The position numbers and the translations under genes are program-made. DNA of 64,000 nucleotides. It comes from Dallia pectoralis. Taxonomy: Eukaryota; Chordata; Actinopteri; Esociformes; Umbridae. Location of the stretch: positions 8,172,529 through 8,236,528 of the forward strand of contig CM055761.1 in NCBI GenBank assembly GCA_029465975.1. Direction: 5' to 3'. The notes below the pieces were generated by a model. That model ran no database searches. It saw only the letters and a program-made list of their open reading frames with translations, and was not told the DNA's origin. Positions 1 to 12,600 of the stretch are shown in pieces (position 1 is the first letter of the stretch; the number at the start of each line of letters is the position of its first letter).

Positions 1-804
1 ATGTCACAGGGTATATATGGATGTGGTCTGGGTTAATGTCACAGGGTATATATGGATGTGGTCGGGGTTAATGTCACAGGGTATATATGGATGTGGTCGG
101 GGTTAATGTCACAGGGTATATATGGATGTGGTCGGGGTTAATGTCACAGGGTATATATGGATGTGGTCGGGGTTAATGTCACAGGGTATATATGGATGTG
201 GTCTGGAGTTAATGTCACAGGGTATATATGGATGTGGTCTGGGTTAATGTCACAGGGTATATATGGATGTGGTCTGGGTTAATGTCACAGGGTATATATG
301 GATGTGGTCGGGGTTAATGTCACAGGGTATATATGGATGTGGTCGGGGTTAATGTCACAGGGTATATATGGATGTGGTCTGGGTTAATGTCACAGGGTAT
401 ATATGGATGTGGTCTGGGTTAATGTCACAGGGTATATATGGATGTGGTCGAGGTTAATGTCACAGGGTATATATGGATGTGGTCGAGGTTAATGTCACAG
501 GGTATATATGGATGTGGTCGGGGTTAATGTCACAGGGTATATATGGATGTGGTCTGGGTTAATGTCACAGGGTATATATGGATGTGGTCGGGGTTAATGT
601 CACAGGGTATATATGGATGTGGTCGGGGTTAATGTCACAGGGTATATATGGATGTGGTCGGGGTTAATGTCACAGGGTATATATGGATGTGGTCTGGGTT
701 AATGTCACAGGGTATATATGGATGTGGTCGGGGTTAATGTCACAGGGTATATATGGATGTGGTCGGAGTTAATGTCACAGGGTATATATGGATGTGGTCG
801 AGGT
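1..804. repeat. 35-bp minisatellite, about 23 copies
   Basis: Unit ATGTCACAGGGTATATATGG followed by ATGTGGTCTGGGTTA; variation almost only at TCTGGG/TCGGGG/TCGAGG/TCTGGA. It runs off the left edge. Confidence 0.98.
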
Positions 805-1107
805 GTGTTGTCACATGGGTTGCTCATGAGGTTACTTATCCTTGAGTGTCTAGTGTGTCTAACAGATGCACTCTGAGCACCTTCCCCATTCGGTTGCCTA
901 CAAGTAGACATACAACTGGACCGTTTTCACACACATACTTACCAGTACTTGGCAAGAAACTCTTGCACATTCTTTTATCTCCCTATCTTCCCATCTCTCC
1001 ATTACAGATATCTATCAATATATTGTAAATTGTAGGAGGCATTTGTTGCTGTGCAAATCTGGCACAATAAATCACCATGGTACTGCTACATGACCCAAGA
1101 CCCACTC

Positions 1108-1482
1108 GCCTCAGTGTGTCGCCTCAGTGTGTCGCCTCAGTGTGTCGCCTCAGTGTGTCGCCTCAGTGTGTCGCCTCAGTGTGTCGCCTCAGTGTGTCGC
1201 CTCAGTGTGTCGCCTCAGTGTGTCGCCTCAGTGTGTCGCCTCAGTGCGTCGCCTCAGTGCGTCGCCTCAGTGCGTCGCCTCAGTGCGTCGCCTCAGTGCG
1301 TCGCCTCAGTGCGTCGCCTCAGTGCGTCGCCTCAGTGCGTCGCCTCAGTGCGTCGCCTCAGTGCGTCGCCTCAGTGCGTCGCCTCAGTGCGTCGCCTCAG
1401 TGCGTCGCCTCTGTGCGTCGCCTCAGTGCGTCGCCTCAGTGCGTCGCCTCAGTGCGTCGCCTCAGTGCGTCGCCTCAGTGTA
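1108..1482. repeat. 13-bp minisatellite CGCCTCAGTGTGT, about 29 copies
   Basis: The first ten or so copies read GTGTGT, the rest GTGCGT, a single sharp changeover near 1245. All six frames are open because the unit has no stops in most readings. Confidence 0.98.
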
Positions 1483-1868
1483 TTCTTTGTCACACTTGTT
1501 GCTATGAACTTTAGTTAATAAATGATGCGTCGCTATTACTGAGTTTTAGCATTCTTCACCTGTAATTTCCCCTCCATTTTCTCACTTTTTGTCAGAATTT
1601 CTCTTTCCCTATGCTGTTGTCTCTGTTCAATTTAAAAGCCTATACTGACCCTAGACAACACTACACGCTGGACCAGAATCTAGCACTCCTTTGGCTCTTG
1701 GCCACGTTCAACATTCTGTAGTGTAATATCTCCGCTGCAGAGAGAATGCAACCGCTTTCACTTTGAGATAAAACAGCCATCAAATATTAAAATCACAGGT
1801 TAAATACCGGCAGTCTGTGTAGAGCTCCACCTGTGCAGCTCGTACTGTGCAGCTTCGCCAGTTTCCCT

Positions 1869-1955
1869 TTGCAGGCCCGACTGTGCAGGCCCGACTGTGC
1901 AGGCCCGACTGTGCAGGCCCGACTGTGCAGCTCCGACTGTGCAGCTCCGACAGTC
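1869..1955. repeat. 14-bp repeat TGCAGGCCCGACTG, about 6 copies
   Basis: Four copies with GGCCCGA, then two with GCTCCGA. Confidence 0.95.
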
Positions 1956-2366
1956 CCCCAGTTTTCACTTTGTGAAATATTCATTCATTGCCAGCAATTA
2001 GCCTTGCTGATCTTTTGCAGTCTACTTTGTCAATGTGTTTCCCACATGCTTCCTGAAGCACCTCCCATGATTCGGATTGGCTTGATGGGTGCTTTTTACC
2101 CACCATTCGGTCCAGCAGCTCCTAAAATAGCTGAATACACACTTCATTATAGACAAAATACCCACTGTCTGCGTCTTCCCAAAATAGTTTGAAGCTGTGA
2201 TTTGGATCATTGATCAGGAAATTAGCATTGCATAATGGAGTAATAGCCTTTAATCTTCCCCTTTCCCTGGTATAAATCACCCATTTCACATTGCTTCCAC
2301 CATGCCTGACAGATGGCCATAAACTAGACAGTATTGTCTTTGTCCACATGCTCCTTTGTTTTCCTT

Positions 2367-2632
2367 TGGTTAGTTACATAATCACAACAGGTTATTGTTA
2401 GTTACATAATTACAACAGGTTATGGTTAGTTACATAATCACAACAGGTTATGGTTAGTTACATAATCACAACAGGTTATGGTTAGTTACATAATCACAAC
2501 AGGTTATGGTTGGTTACATAATCACAACAGGTTATGGTTGGTTACATAATCACAACAGGTTATGGTTGGTTACATAATCACAACAGGTTATGGTTGGTTA
2601 CATAATCACAACAGGTTATGGTTAGTTACAAC
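2367..2632. repeat. 28-bp minisatellite, about 9 copies
   Basis: Unit GGTTAGTTACATAATCACAA followed by CAGGTTAT; the TTAGTTAC form switches to TTGGTTAC in the later copies. Confidence 0.97.
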
Positions 2633-3257
2633 CGGTTATTTAAATGGTTAGTGGTTAGTTTGCTTTTTAAAATGATAGATTTCTATATGCAAACACAGCG
2701 TACCTTTGAAACACCTGATTTATGCTACGCCTATGTAGATATTCCATAAAACATTTGTGGCTGTGTTTCTATGAGCATGCAACGGCTGTCCGCATTTGCC
2801 AACGCTTTTTCGGTAGCCCCGTTGTGTTGTACGCAGCCTGTTTTATTAGGTTTCACCACGCCTGTACCAGGAAGTGGGTTTACTTTGATGTAGCCAAGCC
2901 TCTACGTTGACACCCTCGTACCTAATGTGTCAGGTGCTTTACCAGCATTTGCTTCACACAAGTATTTTTACAGTACATGGCTGGAGGAGCTAAGATTTAG
3001 AGAATGGAGAATCTTGCATAGCGTTGATGTTGGGAGGGAAACACACTTGCTTGCCTTACTTTATTTGGCTTTATTGCTCTGTAGCACCGGGGTAAATCTC
3101 ATTCTGTTTGTGGTCCAGCAATATGATGGTGCTTAGGTTTGTAATGACCGCCTTTCCTCACAGAAGAGCATTTGTTATTTGGAAATTGTGTGTGTATGAG
3201 TGAGTGAGTTAATGCCCTCGGTGTGTTTGGGTTCAGGTATTGACAAATACAAGCCAC

Positions 3258-3491
3258 CGCACACACACACCCACACACATTCACATGTCGTGCAAATACG
3301 CCACACAGACACACACACACACATTCACATGTCGTGCACATACGCCACACACACACACACACACACACATTCACATGTTGTGCACAAACGCCACACACAC
3401 ATTCACATGTCGTGCACATACGCCACACACACATTCACATGTCGTGCACATACGCCACACACACACATTCACATGTTGTGCACATACGCCA
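3258..3491. repeat. compound CA microsatellite
   Basis: (CA)n runs alternate with ATTCACATGTCGTGCACATA CGCC units, about six copies with variable CA length. Confidence 0.95.
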
Positions 3492-6400
3492 TAATTGATG
3501 GAACAACAGATCTATGAAGTTAGTTACTACAACATGATGTTGTTGGTAAAAAGTAAAACGTGTTTCCTCTGCTCAGTAACTCCAGAGGAATGTGGCCCCT
3601 TAACTAAAGACCATTAGGTCTCATCAGAGCATTGAGCTTCACTAGGAGCTAGTTATCATTCTGACAATGTTTGGAAGGAAAGTTGTCCCACCTGCTTTAT
3701 TGTGGTCCCTGCTGTTTGTGTCCACAATGATTAACTCAACTGGAGGAGCGTTTGGTTGTTTTATTGTGTGGATGGAGGACAGTTGAAGTGAGAGGCAATG
3801 GTTCTTTTCTTTATTGGAGGCATGTGGCTTTCGTGAGTACAGTACCAGAACATGTGCTCAGCGTTATAAGCTCCAGAGGGACTGACATGGCATTGGAAAT
3901 AAAAAAGCGGCTGAGTCATCCCAGAAGGAAGCCATTTTATTGATGGACGGATGATTTCCGTACTGTGTGTGCGTGCATGTGTGCGTGTCAGTGGGTGAGA
4001 TCAAGAGAGAGAGAGAGAGAGAGAGAGATGTTAATTGTGAATGTATTTGCAGTAGGGGCCCAGCTGCTCAGGCAGACCTCGTCACAGGTCTCCTGAAAAT
4101 ACTTAGTCATTTATTCTTTCTCTCTGTGTGTGTGTTTGTCTCTCAGTTTGTTTCCAGCTGTCTTTTTGTTTTTCAGTTTTTCCCTCTCTCTGGTCTTTTG
4201 ATTGCCTCGATTGTTTTTGGTTGAATACAGTAGTTTGTGTTTCATTTATTTTGTGACTTGACACGTTTCCCCTCGCCACAGCAGTACATTTTAGGAAGTC
4301 GTTCGGTGGTACGGTATCAGTTTCAGGTGTTGATTTTAGAAGGTGTGTTTACTGACGTAGTGAATCAAGTTCGGCACAGTGAAACCAGGGAGGAGCCTGG
4401 GGATCGGTCGTACCTGCACACGTGAAGAGATTTCTGACAACACTAAGACAATTTTGACAATATGCTTAGATAATGTCACTGAATTTTGTCTTTTTAACAG
4501 CTGGACAGATGGTGGCACTTTAATAACAAAATTCAAATGCAAAAATATTATCTTTACACCATATCACGGAGTAATATAACTCAGATTAAAGGTCGTTCTG
4601 CTCACGAGAAACTAATTTGTCCGAATAACCCATAAGGTTGAAATCTACACTACAATGTTCACGTTACTTTTTTGGCAATGCAGCATCTATCTACAACCAG
4701 TTTTTAGATGAGTACCTAAAACAACAACATGGCGCTATTGACCATAACCTTTGAGTCTCTGATTCCACTAACACTTACTGACACCTTGTTAACGGATGCG
4801 TCTTGTCAAAGCATTAATTGGCCAAAGGCGGGGGAATGCGTGATTAGAGATCCGTGTTTACCGTTGCATTTGTTTCACACTACGAACACGTCACCTCAGT
4901 CCCTGAGGAGGGAAGAACGTCATGCTTTAAAAGAAAACACACTAGAACAGAATCCACTCGGTTCCTGAGAATGTGTTTCATGTGTGGTGACTGGTCCATA
5001 GAAACAGCTCTGTCCCTCTACCCTCGCTCCCTGTATGGGTTTATGGACTGGATCTGGTTTTAGCGGAGGAGGGGTCTGTGGGGACGGCCCGGATATTGTT
5101 ATCTCACGGTGGAAGTGTGTTGGCTGGATTCCACCCAGTCAATCTCTCTGGGTTTGTCTAGGTCCTAAGCCAAGCCTGGACACTACCGCGCTCCCAGGCA
5201 AGATGCAAGCCAAGGGAGGCCTGGCTCCTGCTGCTCAGACAGAAAGACAAGAGGCGCTCTTCAGATGGTCCGCTTCAGGCCGGAACATTCTCCCTTTTTC
5301 ACTACATCTCATTCTCTTTTCTGTCCCTCGATTGGCCTATTTAGAACACAGTGTTCGAGAGAAGGGCCCAACCTGGCTCCTTTGTTTATGGGTCGCTGTA
5401 GGGAGGGTCCTTGCAGTTTCACGTATCTATTTGTAGCTTCCAGACAGGCATTAAAGTAAGAGTGGTTGACCTGAAGGCACCCCCTCAGGAGAAAGCCCAG
5501 GCTTCGTCATGCTTAGTGTCAGTCAAACGGCCTTTGGAACAAACTGTAGAAGTGTCCTGTTCTATGCTAGCTGTACTGCAGAGTGTAGACGTTTCCTGTT
5601 GAATGCTATCTGTACTGCCAAGTGTAGAAGCGGTTGAATTCCAGGCCTTAATGACTGTACCCCCAACAGAATTTCGCTCTGCTTGGGGTAATGAAATGCC
5701 CCCTCATTGTTAATTTCACTAGTAAGCCTATGGTGTCATGATTTCAAGTGGGTCTACCCCCTATGGAGAGGCCAAGTACCTCTCGGGTCCTAGAACCCCT
5801 GGTTGGGAACTACTGTCCTATTACTATAAAATGTCAGAAGCCCTCTAGCAATTTCCATGCAAAACGTGTAATTGTTTTCAGATAGGTTTTTTTCCGTCTC
5901 TGTGAAACCAACCCAGTGAGGAAATAATGCCCCACTTGTGAAGGAGTTAAGGAAAGAGTGAAGTTTGTTCCAAACCCGGACCAGGCATACGATTGGTCAT
6001 CATTAATGCACCGCTTTAACCCATCCACTTTAATTATCTCCTGAATAATGATGCCTTCCATAGACCTACAATTAATTAGGATCGCCTCTGCTATTGTGGT
6101 TGATCAGTATTTGCCTCCTGCATAGGATAACCTCAAATAGAAAAGCAAGAGGTTCACTTGGGGACAGCAGCAGATTGCGCGGCCTCGTCTCAGCCCTTTA
6201 CTTTGGGGTACTGGGCATATCTTCCGAATCGTACATTATTGATGTGACATGTGACATTTACCATTGATGTGACATGGATATATATCCCGGGCTGGTGAAA
6301 CCATTAAACGTTAAGCCTGTTCCGGGTTTTTTGACGAGAGGTCGTCGGTTCTGCTCTGAAACACCTTGGATGTAATTCTCATCTGATTTCGTTTCTAAGT

Positions 6401-6560
6401 GTCTCTCTACTGAGTTCCATAGTCACTCTGGTTTCCCTTCCGTTCACATGCTGTTGATATTCCTCAGTGTAACTGTCGATGAAATACGATTCAACATGGA
6501 TATACCAGATTGTCTCCGTCCAACCCTAAGCCCTTTTCCTCTCTCCGTCTCTCTTCTCAG

Positions 6561-6676
6561 GACCAGTTTGAAAACCTCGACAAGCATACTCAATGGGGGA
6601 TCGACTTCCTGGAGAGGTATGCAAAGTTTGTCAAGGAAAGATTGGAGATCGAACAGACGTATGCAAAACAGTTGAG
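6561..6676 (+). CDS. fnbp1l: fnbp1l exon 2, start of F-BAR
   Basis: Acceptor ctcttctcag and donor gtaaga. It encodes DQFENLDKHTQWGIDFLERY onward to YAKQLR, the first F-BAR helix region, which is strongly conserved in the CIP4/Toca family. It begins in phase 0 and ends two bases into an arginine codon completed by the next exon. The family start MSWGTELW would be supplied by an upstream exon. Confidence 0.95.
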
Positions 6677-9600
6677 GTAAGACCCCGTTTTAGACACTAA
6701 CCAGGCCTTGATTCAGAATAATTAATCATTGACTTGCTTCTGATACTGTTATTCTATCTCACTGTAAAACTTTCACAATGGTAAAAAAAAATTTGTGAAA
6801 GATCACCACATTTGACTGGAATTATTATAAGGCGATGGTTTTGGAAAATTTCGATGAATATCTGAATCTTGTCAGTGGTACAAACAGGTGCACGAGTCAG
6901 TCTGAACAACATATCCCACTCAGTCTGGTTAGATATGGTTGGGTTGCTGTGAATCAATCGTGGGAGGGGGAGGGGGGTACATATAATGTCCATAATCCTG
7001 GAACCAATTGATTTCTAGTAGGTGGCGGCTGGCCAGATTCTTACATGTAGAGGAGAATTCAACCCCACCGATATGGTAAAGCTACAGATGTAGTTTTGAA
7101 TTACACTGTTAATGCTGTGTCTTCCCTGACATCAATGTTTTATTACTCTTGGAGCCAATCTGCCAAAGAGCAAAAACCATCCAAAATCGATTCAACACAT
7201 ATTTCTTTTACTTAGATTGAGACCACAGTTTTGGTACGATTTGTCTGGGAGTAGGGAGTTCTAGGTTCTAGGTTAGCCCAGGTCTTTATTCATTTCCTCT
7301 TGTTATTGGCCCTAAAACTGACATCACATTCCACAGAGACGTGGGGAAATGTAACAGTCACGAAGGAGGCCTGAGATGCAACAATATCAGGGTTAACCTT
7401 AATACTATTTTCGAAGCTATTTTCCATTGGAATACTAGTTCTCAAAAACAGTTCCAACCTCTCAACAATTAATGTTTCATAATTAAACATAAAAGGTGAG
7501 AACTGAATTAATTAATGTATAGCATGCCAGTGATTACGTGAATCTCTTTCCCAGAGGCTTGCAAAACGACTTAAAGTGAACTAAGGTCCTCTCTGGCCAC
7601 ATGGTTGAGCTCAAATGAACTGGAATGTGTGAAAGATCGTTTTTTACTGTCCACAAATTAAGCAAGCTTTAAGAGAATAGTAGGCCAGTATTAACCGTTA
7701 TTGGTTCGAAAACATGATAAAATTCATGACAAACCTATTCAAATGTAGGTGTGTCGGCAGTAATCTGATTACTTCCTTTCGGGTACTCATTTAACCCCTG
7801 TTAATAGACAAAGTAACCTCAGAGATCCTTGTCGCCCAGGTTCAGAACCACTGCGCTCACTCCGGTTTTAAGGAAAAGCTCCCTAACAATTATTATTTAA
7901 CATAAGATTGTCTCTGCATTGTATTGCACAGGTTCTGACCGTTTAGAAGGGATCTGCCTATTATTCCTATGTATTCCCTGGCAGTTTTCAAGCTGCACCA
8001 TCTGCTTGTGTGTTTCTCCTCCCCCTCCCGGTCCCCTAAGGTGGTGTCAGCATCTCTGCTGCCTGGCCTGAGGGACAGTAACCTAGTAGGGCTCCAGCTG
8101 TGGCCTCTGCACCCTCCCAGAGCTCCCCCAACCCTCCCCCAAGTCATCCTTGCAACTCCCGTCGTTTTTAGCGTTGCTTAGTTACAATGTTCTGATCTGC
8201 AGTGTCTTGAACATGTGAATGATCCACGTAGAAGTGTAAACAGAGGGTGTAATGATCAGAAGGTCCACCAGACCATGAGAACAATTATAAACAAGAAACA
8301 TCTTGTAGGGTTTTTACTCGTTACTTACTGCCTTGTTACTTACTGGGAAAACAACATTGGCAATTACTTTATATGCTATCATGGTCAGGGGTCTTGCCAA
8401 ATAACTCTGTGTATGTATCTTTCTTGCTGTATTGCACAACTTATGCTATTGTATTTACATATTACCGTCAACTTATTTAAATGGAATTATTTTTTACAAC
8501 ATGTGCTAAACCAACTGAGCTGCTTTGGTCTAGTTCCTCTATTTCTTTTATTGGATCCTCATTGGTTTTTGCCAAACAATGAACCAGCAATAAAATGTTT
8601 ACTTACTTTTACAAAATGCTGATTAAATAAATATTAATACCACGGTTTAAATAATAAAGATAATAATTGAACTACATAAACGTAAAATTTTTCAGGAAAA
8701 GCAGCCGAAATTAACCCCAAGGGGTTGTCATTTTTTTTTTAACTTTATTCACGTTTATAAGGAATGAATTGGAAGGGCTATTTTTTTTAAGGAGAAGTGA
8801 GTGTGCATAATATATTAGACTGGGGGTGTTTAGTCATGTCTCTAATCAAGAGCAAATCATTTACCAATGAATAATTTAACCAGCTCTAAATCATGGACTG
8901 AATAAGACTAGCTCGTGCTGTAGGTTAGTCCAGCATCTTAAGTCTTAGTCATTGCTGCCTATTGATTTAAAATTCGTCCCATTGCTTTTTGAGCAAAAAC
9001 CTTTTCCCCCACTCACCGCCAAATGAAGCATAAAATGCTTAAAATTATATGTGTGTATCACATTTCTCAAGCAATAGTTTTAGGCACTAATAGTCTTCAT
9101 GTGATGGTGTGAGCATTTTTTCCCAACCATTCTGCAGTGCTAGTTTATTTATACATTTAGTCTGGATAGCCCCCTGCCCCAGTCTCTGGCTCCCTGGACT
9201 GTGTAGTTAAAGTACTGCATAAGGAGAACCGAGAGATGTTTTTGTGGAAGCACCAGATATTATCAGTGGGTCTCCATGGGGATTAGAAGAAGAGGGGGAG
9301 GTGCAACCAATCTCTGGATGCTCTAACCCATTCATCCCTGAAGAGCCAGCAGAGCCAGAGCTGCTCCACGTGTCTAAAGGAGGAGCCCCGCAGCCATTGC
9401 CCTACAGGAGAACCTCTCCAGAGGGACTGCTCCATCAAAGACAACCATCTCTTTGCGTTTCATTCCTTTGTGGAGCTCCGTCCTGCGCGTGTTCTGTGGG
9501 GATCGTGTGGATCACACTGTACCAGATCACCCCCGTCTCTCTGACCCACTTTATCTAGTCTTGCCAGGTCTCAGTGGAGCATCCAGCTCATTTGTCTGTC

Positions 9601-12600
9601 TCCCTTACAGGAACCTGGTGAAAAAGTACTGTCCCAAGCGCTCCAAAGAGGACGAACCTAGGTGAGTAGCGTGTACCCAGTTTCACTCGGACAGGTGTTC
9701 GGTTTGCACCGCACAGCCCTGTCAACAAAACAAGGGCAGCTATAGTTACCTAGCGCTTTAACACATTTAATCAAGTCAATATGTTAACTTGTCCTACAGT
9801 CGTGTAGGATGACTGACCTTGACATGCAGCTAGAGCGCCTGGCCATTCCGTTTTTGTGACATTACTGGCTGCTAATGTGAGGAATTATCTGAGGTTAACT
9901 GGAGTGAGAGCGACCGTTTCAGACACATAGAGACCGTTTGAGACGCAGGAGAAATGACTGACGCAGAGATGTGACGAGATGTTTTCCCTTCACTGTTCAG
10001 GTTTTATTCAGTCATGATTTCGATTTAGGATATATCTCATGTACATACGTATTCCGACCCTGTATTCCCTACTTTGTAAAAGTGCCTTTCCGTTTCACAT
10101 CTTTTAGCTCGACCAGCTTTACACACTTCCAATATTCTTGGATGGGTAGTGTTGTGATCTGCGATCTTTCCCACATATGTTCAGCGGGGTTGAGTGCAGA
10201 CTTCGACTGGGCAATTCTATGACATTACCAGACACTCCAGCGTTGTCTTGATTGTGTGCCTTTGAGTCATCGCTGCAGTGCACTGGATCAGGTTTTCATC
10301 TAGAACTGTGTTTTGCTTTGTTCATTTTTCTTCTAGAAGCATTCCTATAGCACAGTGCTCCCACCTACATGATTCACCTCAGGGACGCTATTAGCAGTTC
10401 CTTGTTTTTGGCAGACTTGGCACTTTGAGATTAGGCCTAATAAATAGAATTGAATCTCTCCAGAGGCTCTATGTCCCCGCTCTATGTCCCCGCTCTATGT
10501 CCCCGCTCTATGTCCCCGCTCTATGTCCCCGCTCTATGTCCACGCTCTATGCCCACGCTCTATGTCCCCGCTCTATGTCCCCGCTCTATGTCCCCGCTCT
10601 ATGTCCCCGCTCTATGTCCCCGCTCTATGTCCCCGCTCTATGTCCCCGCTCTATGTCCCCGCTCTATGTCCCCGCTCTATGTCCCCGCTCTATGTCCCCG
10701 CTCTATGTCCCCGCTCTATGTCCCCGCTCTATGTCCCCGCTCTATGCCCACGCTCTATGTCCTTAAGGCTGCATGTCATGTGCCTTTTACTCAGGAGTGG
10801 CTCAAGTCTTGCAACTATTCTGTAAATGACTGATTTCTGGAATGCTGAATAGACTGTTGTTCACCTGGCAGGTTCTCCCGTCACTTCAGGCCCTTAACTT
10901 GAAGCTGGATTGACATGTTCAGCACAGTTATATTAGTCTCTATTGGCATATAGCCAGGTTCTGCGGGACCCAGAAAAGGGAAAGAAATGGTTCAGGTGGC
11001 ATGACTGACCAAAGGTTGATTGGTTTGTAGAGGTTTGGTACAATTCTAATGACCGCAGTGTCCTATGGTCTAGCTTATGTCACCACCAGAACGGTGCCAG
11101 TGCCAGGCCAGCTGACCTCATGTCACCACCAGTCCAGTGCCAGGCCAGCTGACCTCATGTCACCACCAGGCCAGTGCCAGTCCAGCTGACCTCATGTCAC
11201 CACCAGGCCAGTGCCAGTCCAGCTGACCTCATGTCACCACCAGGCCAGTGCCAGTCCAGCTGACCTCATGTCACCACCAGGCCAGTGCCAGTCCAGCTGA
11301 CCTCATGTCACCACCAGGCCAGTGCCAGGCCAGCTGACCTCACGTCACCACCAGGCCAGTGCCAGTCCAGCTGATCTCACGTCAACACCAGGCCAGTGCC
11401 AGGCCAGCTGACCTCATGTCACCACCAGGCCAGTGCCAGTCCAGCTGACCTCATGTCACCACCAGGCCAGTGCCAGTCCAGCTGACCTCATGTCACCACC
11501 AGGCCAGTGCCAGTCCAGCTGACCTCATGTCACCACCAGGCCAGTGCCAGTCCAGCTGACCTCACGTCACCACCAGGCCAGTGCCAGTCCAGCTGATCTC
11601 ACGTCAACACCAGGCCAGTGCCAGGCCAGCTGACCTCACGTCACCACCAGGCCAGTGCCAGTCCAGCTGACCTCATGTCACCACCAGGCCAGTGCCAGGC
11701 CAGCTGACCTCATGTCACCACCAGTCCAGTGCCAGGCCAGCTGACCTCATGTCACCACTCAGGGTGTCAATGGATTGGTCTTCATGTAAACCACACTGGT
11801 GCCTCTGAGGTCCGTTTGTAGTTTTACCCAGTTCCACGAAACGGATGTTTCCTTACAAATGGATTCTGCCTGAAGAGGCAACGACCAAGCGTTCAGTGTC
11901 CTGTCCTGTGTGTGCAGGTTCACAACGTGCCTGTCCTTTTACTCCATCCTGAATGAGCTGAACGACTACGCCGGTCAGAGGGAGGTGGTGGCCGAGGAGA
12001 TGGGACACAAGGTGTATGGGGATCTGATGAGGTACTCTCAGGACCTCAAGTCTGAGAGGAAACACGTGAGTGGGTTTCTTATTAGTCAGCCTGGCACATG
12101 TAATGTGAGTCAGTCAGATTGTTTACAGAGATTCCCTTGTTCCCGATGACCTGTATGTCTGCATGCTGTTAACTCCACAGCACCTCCAGGAGGGACGGAA
12201 AGCCCAGCAGTATCTGGACCAGTGCTGGAAACAGATGGACTATGTGAGTGTGTGAGAGAAGGGAGGGGTGTGTCACAGTTGAACAGGGCACTGATTGGAC
12301 AGGCGAGGCTCCTCCTGTAAAAGGGGCGGGTGGAGTGTGCGAAACATGGACTTCCAGGTGTTCCCCTCCACCCACAGCCAGACGGACGCATGGTCTTCCG
12401 AGGTTGTGTGTGGAAGGAGGCCAATAGGATCTCCGTGTGTTTACTTCCGAAAGCTGAAATACCCACAAGAGCACATGGACACACACTCACACTAGAAAAC
12501 AAAGGTTCTTGTGTGTCCAGATGAACATCATGAGAAGATAGTTAAAATATCTAGGTAAAGCCACAGATGAGGAACACTGGTTATGTCTTATGATTCATGA

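Larger units (their letters stand above)
1..6560 (+). other. fnbp1l: fnbp1l intron 1, 3' part
   Basis: No exon was found here. The sequence holds five tandem arrays (35, 13, 14, 28 bp units and a CA-rich compound array), a short GA run near 4004-4028, and otherwise unique AT-rich intronic DNA from about 3.5 to 6.5 kb. The first coding exon of the gene is not visible, so the window begins inside the first intron. Short open frames here have no recognisable domains. Confidence 0.75.
9662..11917 (+). other. fnbp1l: fnbp1l intron 3 with two minisatellites
   Basis: Holds a 13-bp array (10467-10761) and a 37-bp array (11077-11757), described separately. The remaining sequence looks unique and has no further exon. 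Confidence 0.75.

Noticed and set aside
1..804. CRISPR-like direct repeat array
   Set aside because: Units are head-to-tail with no unique spacers, in a vertebrate intron.
8215..8622. 135-codon frame in fnbp1l intron 2
   Set aside because: AT-rich, hydrophobic by composition, no recognisable domain and no exon signals that fit either gene.
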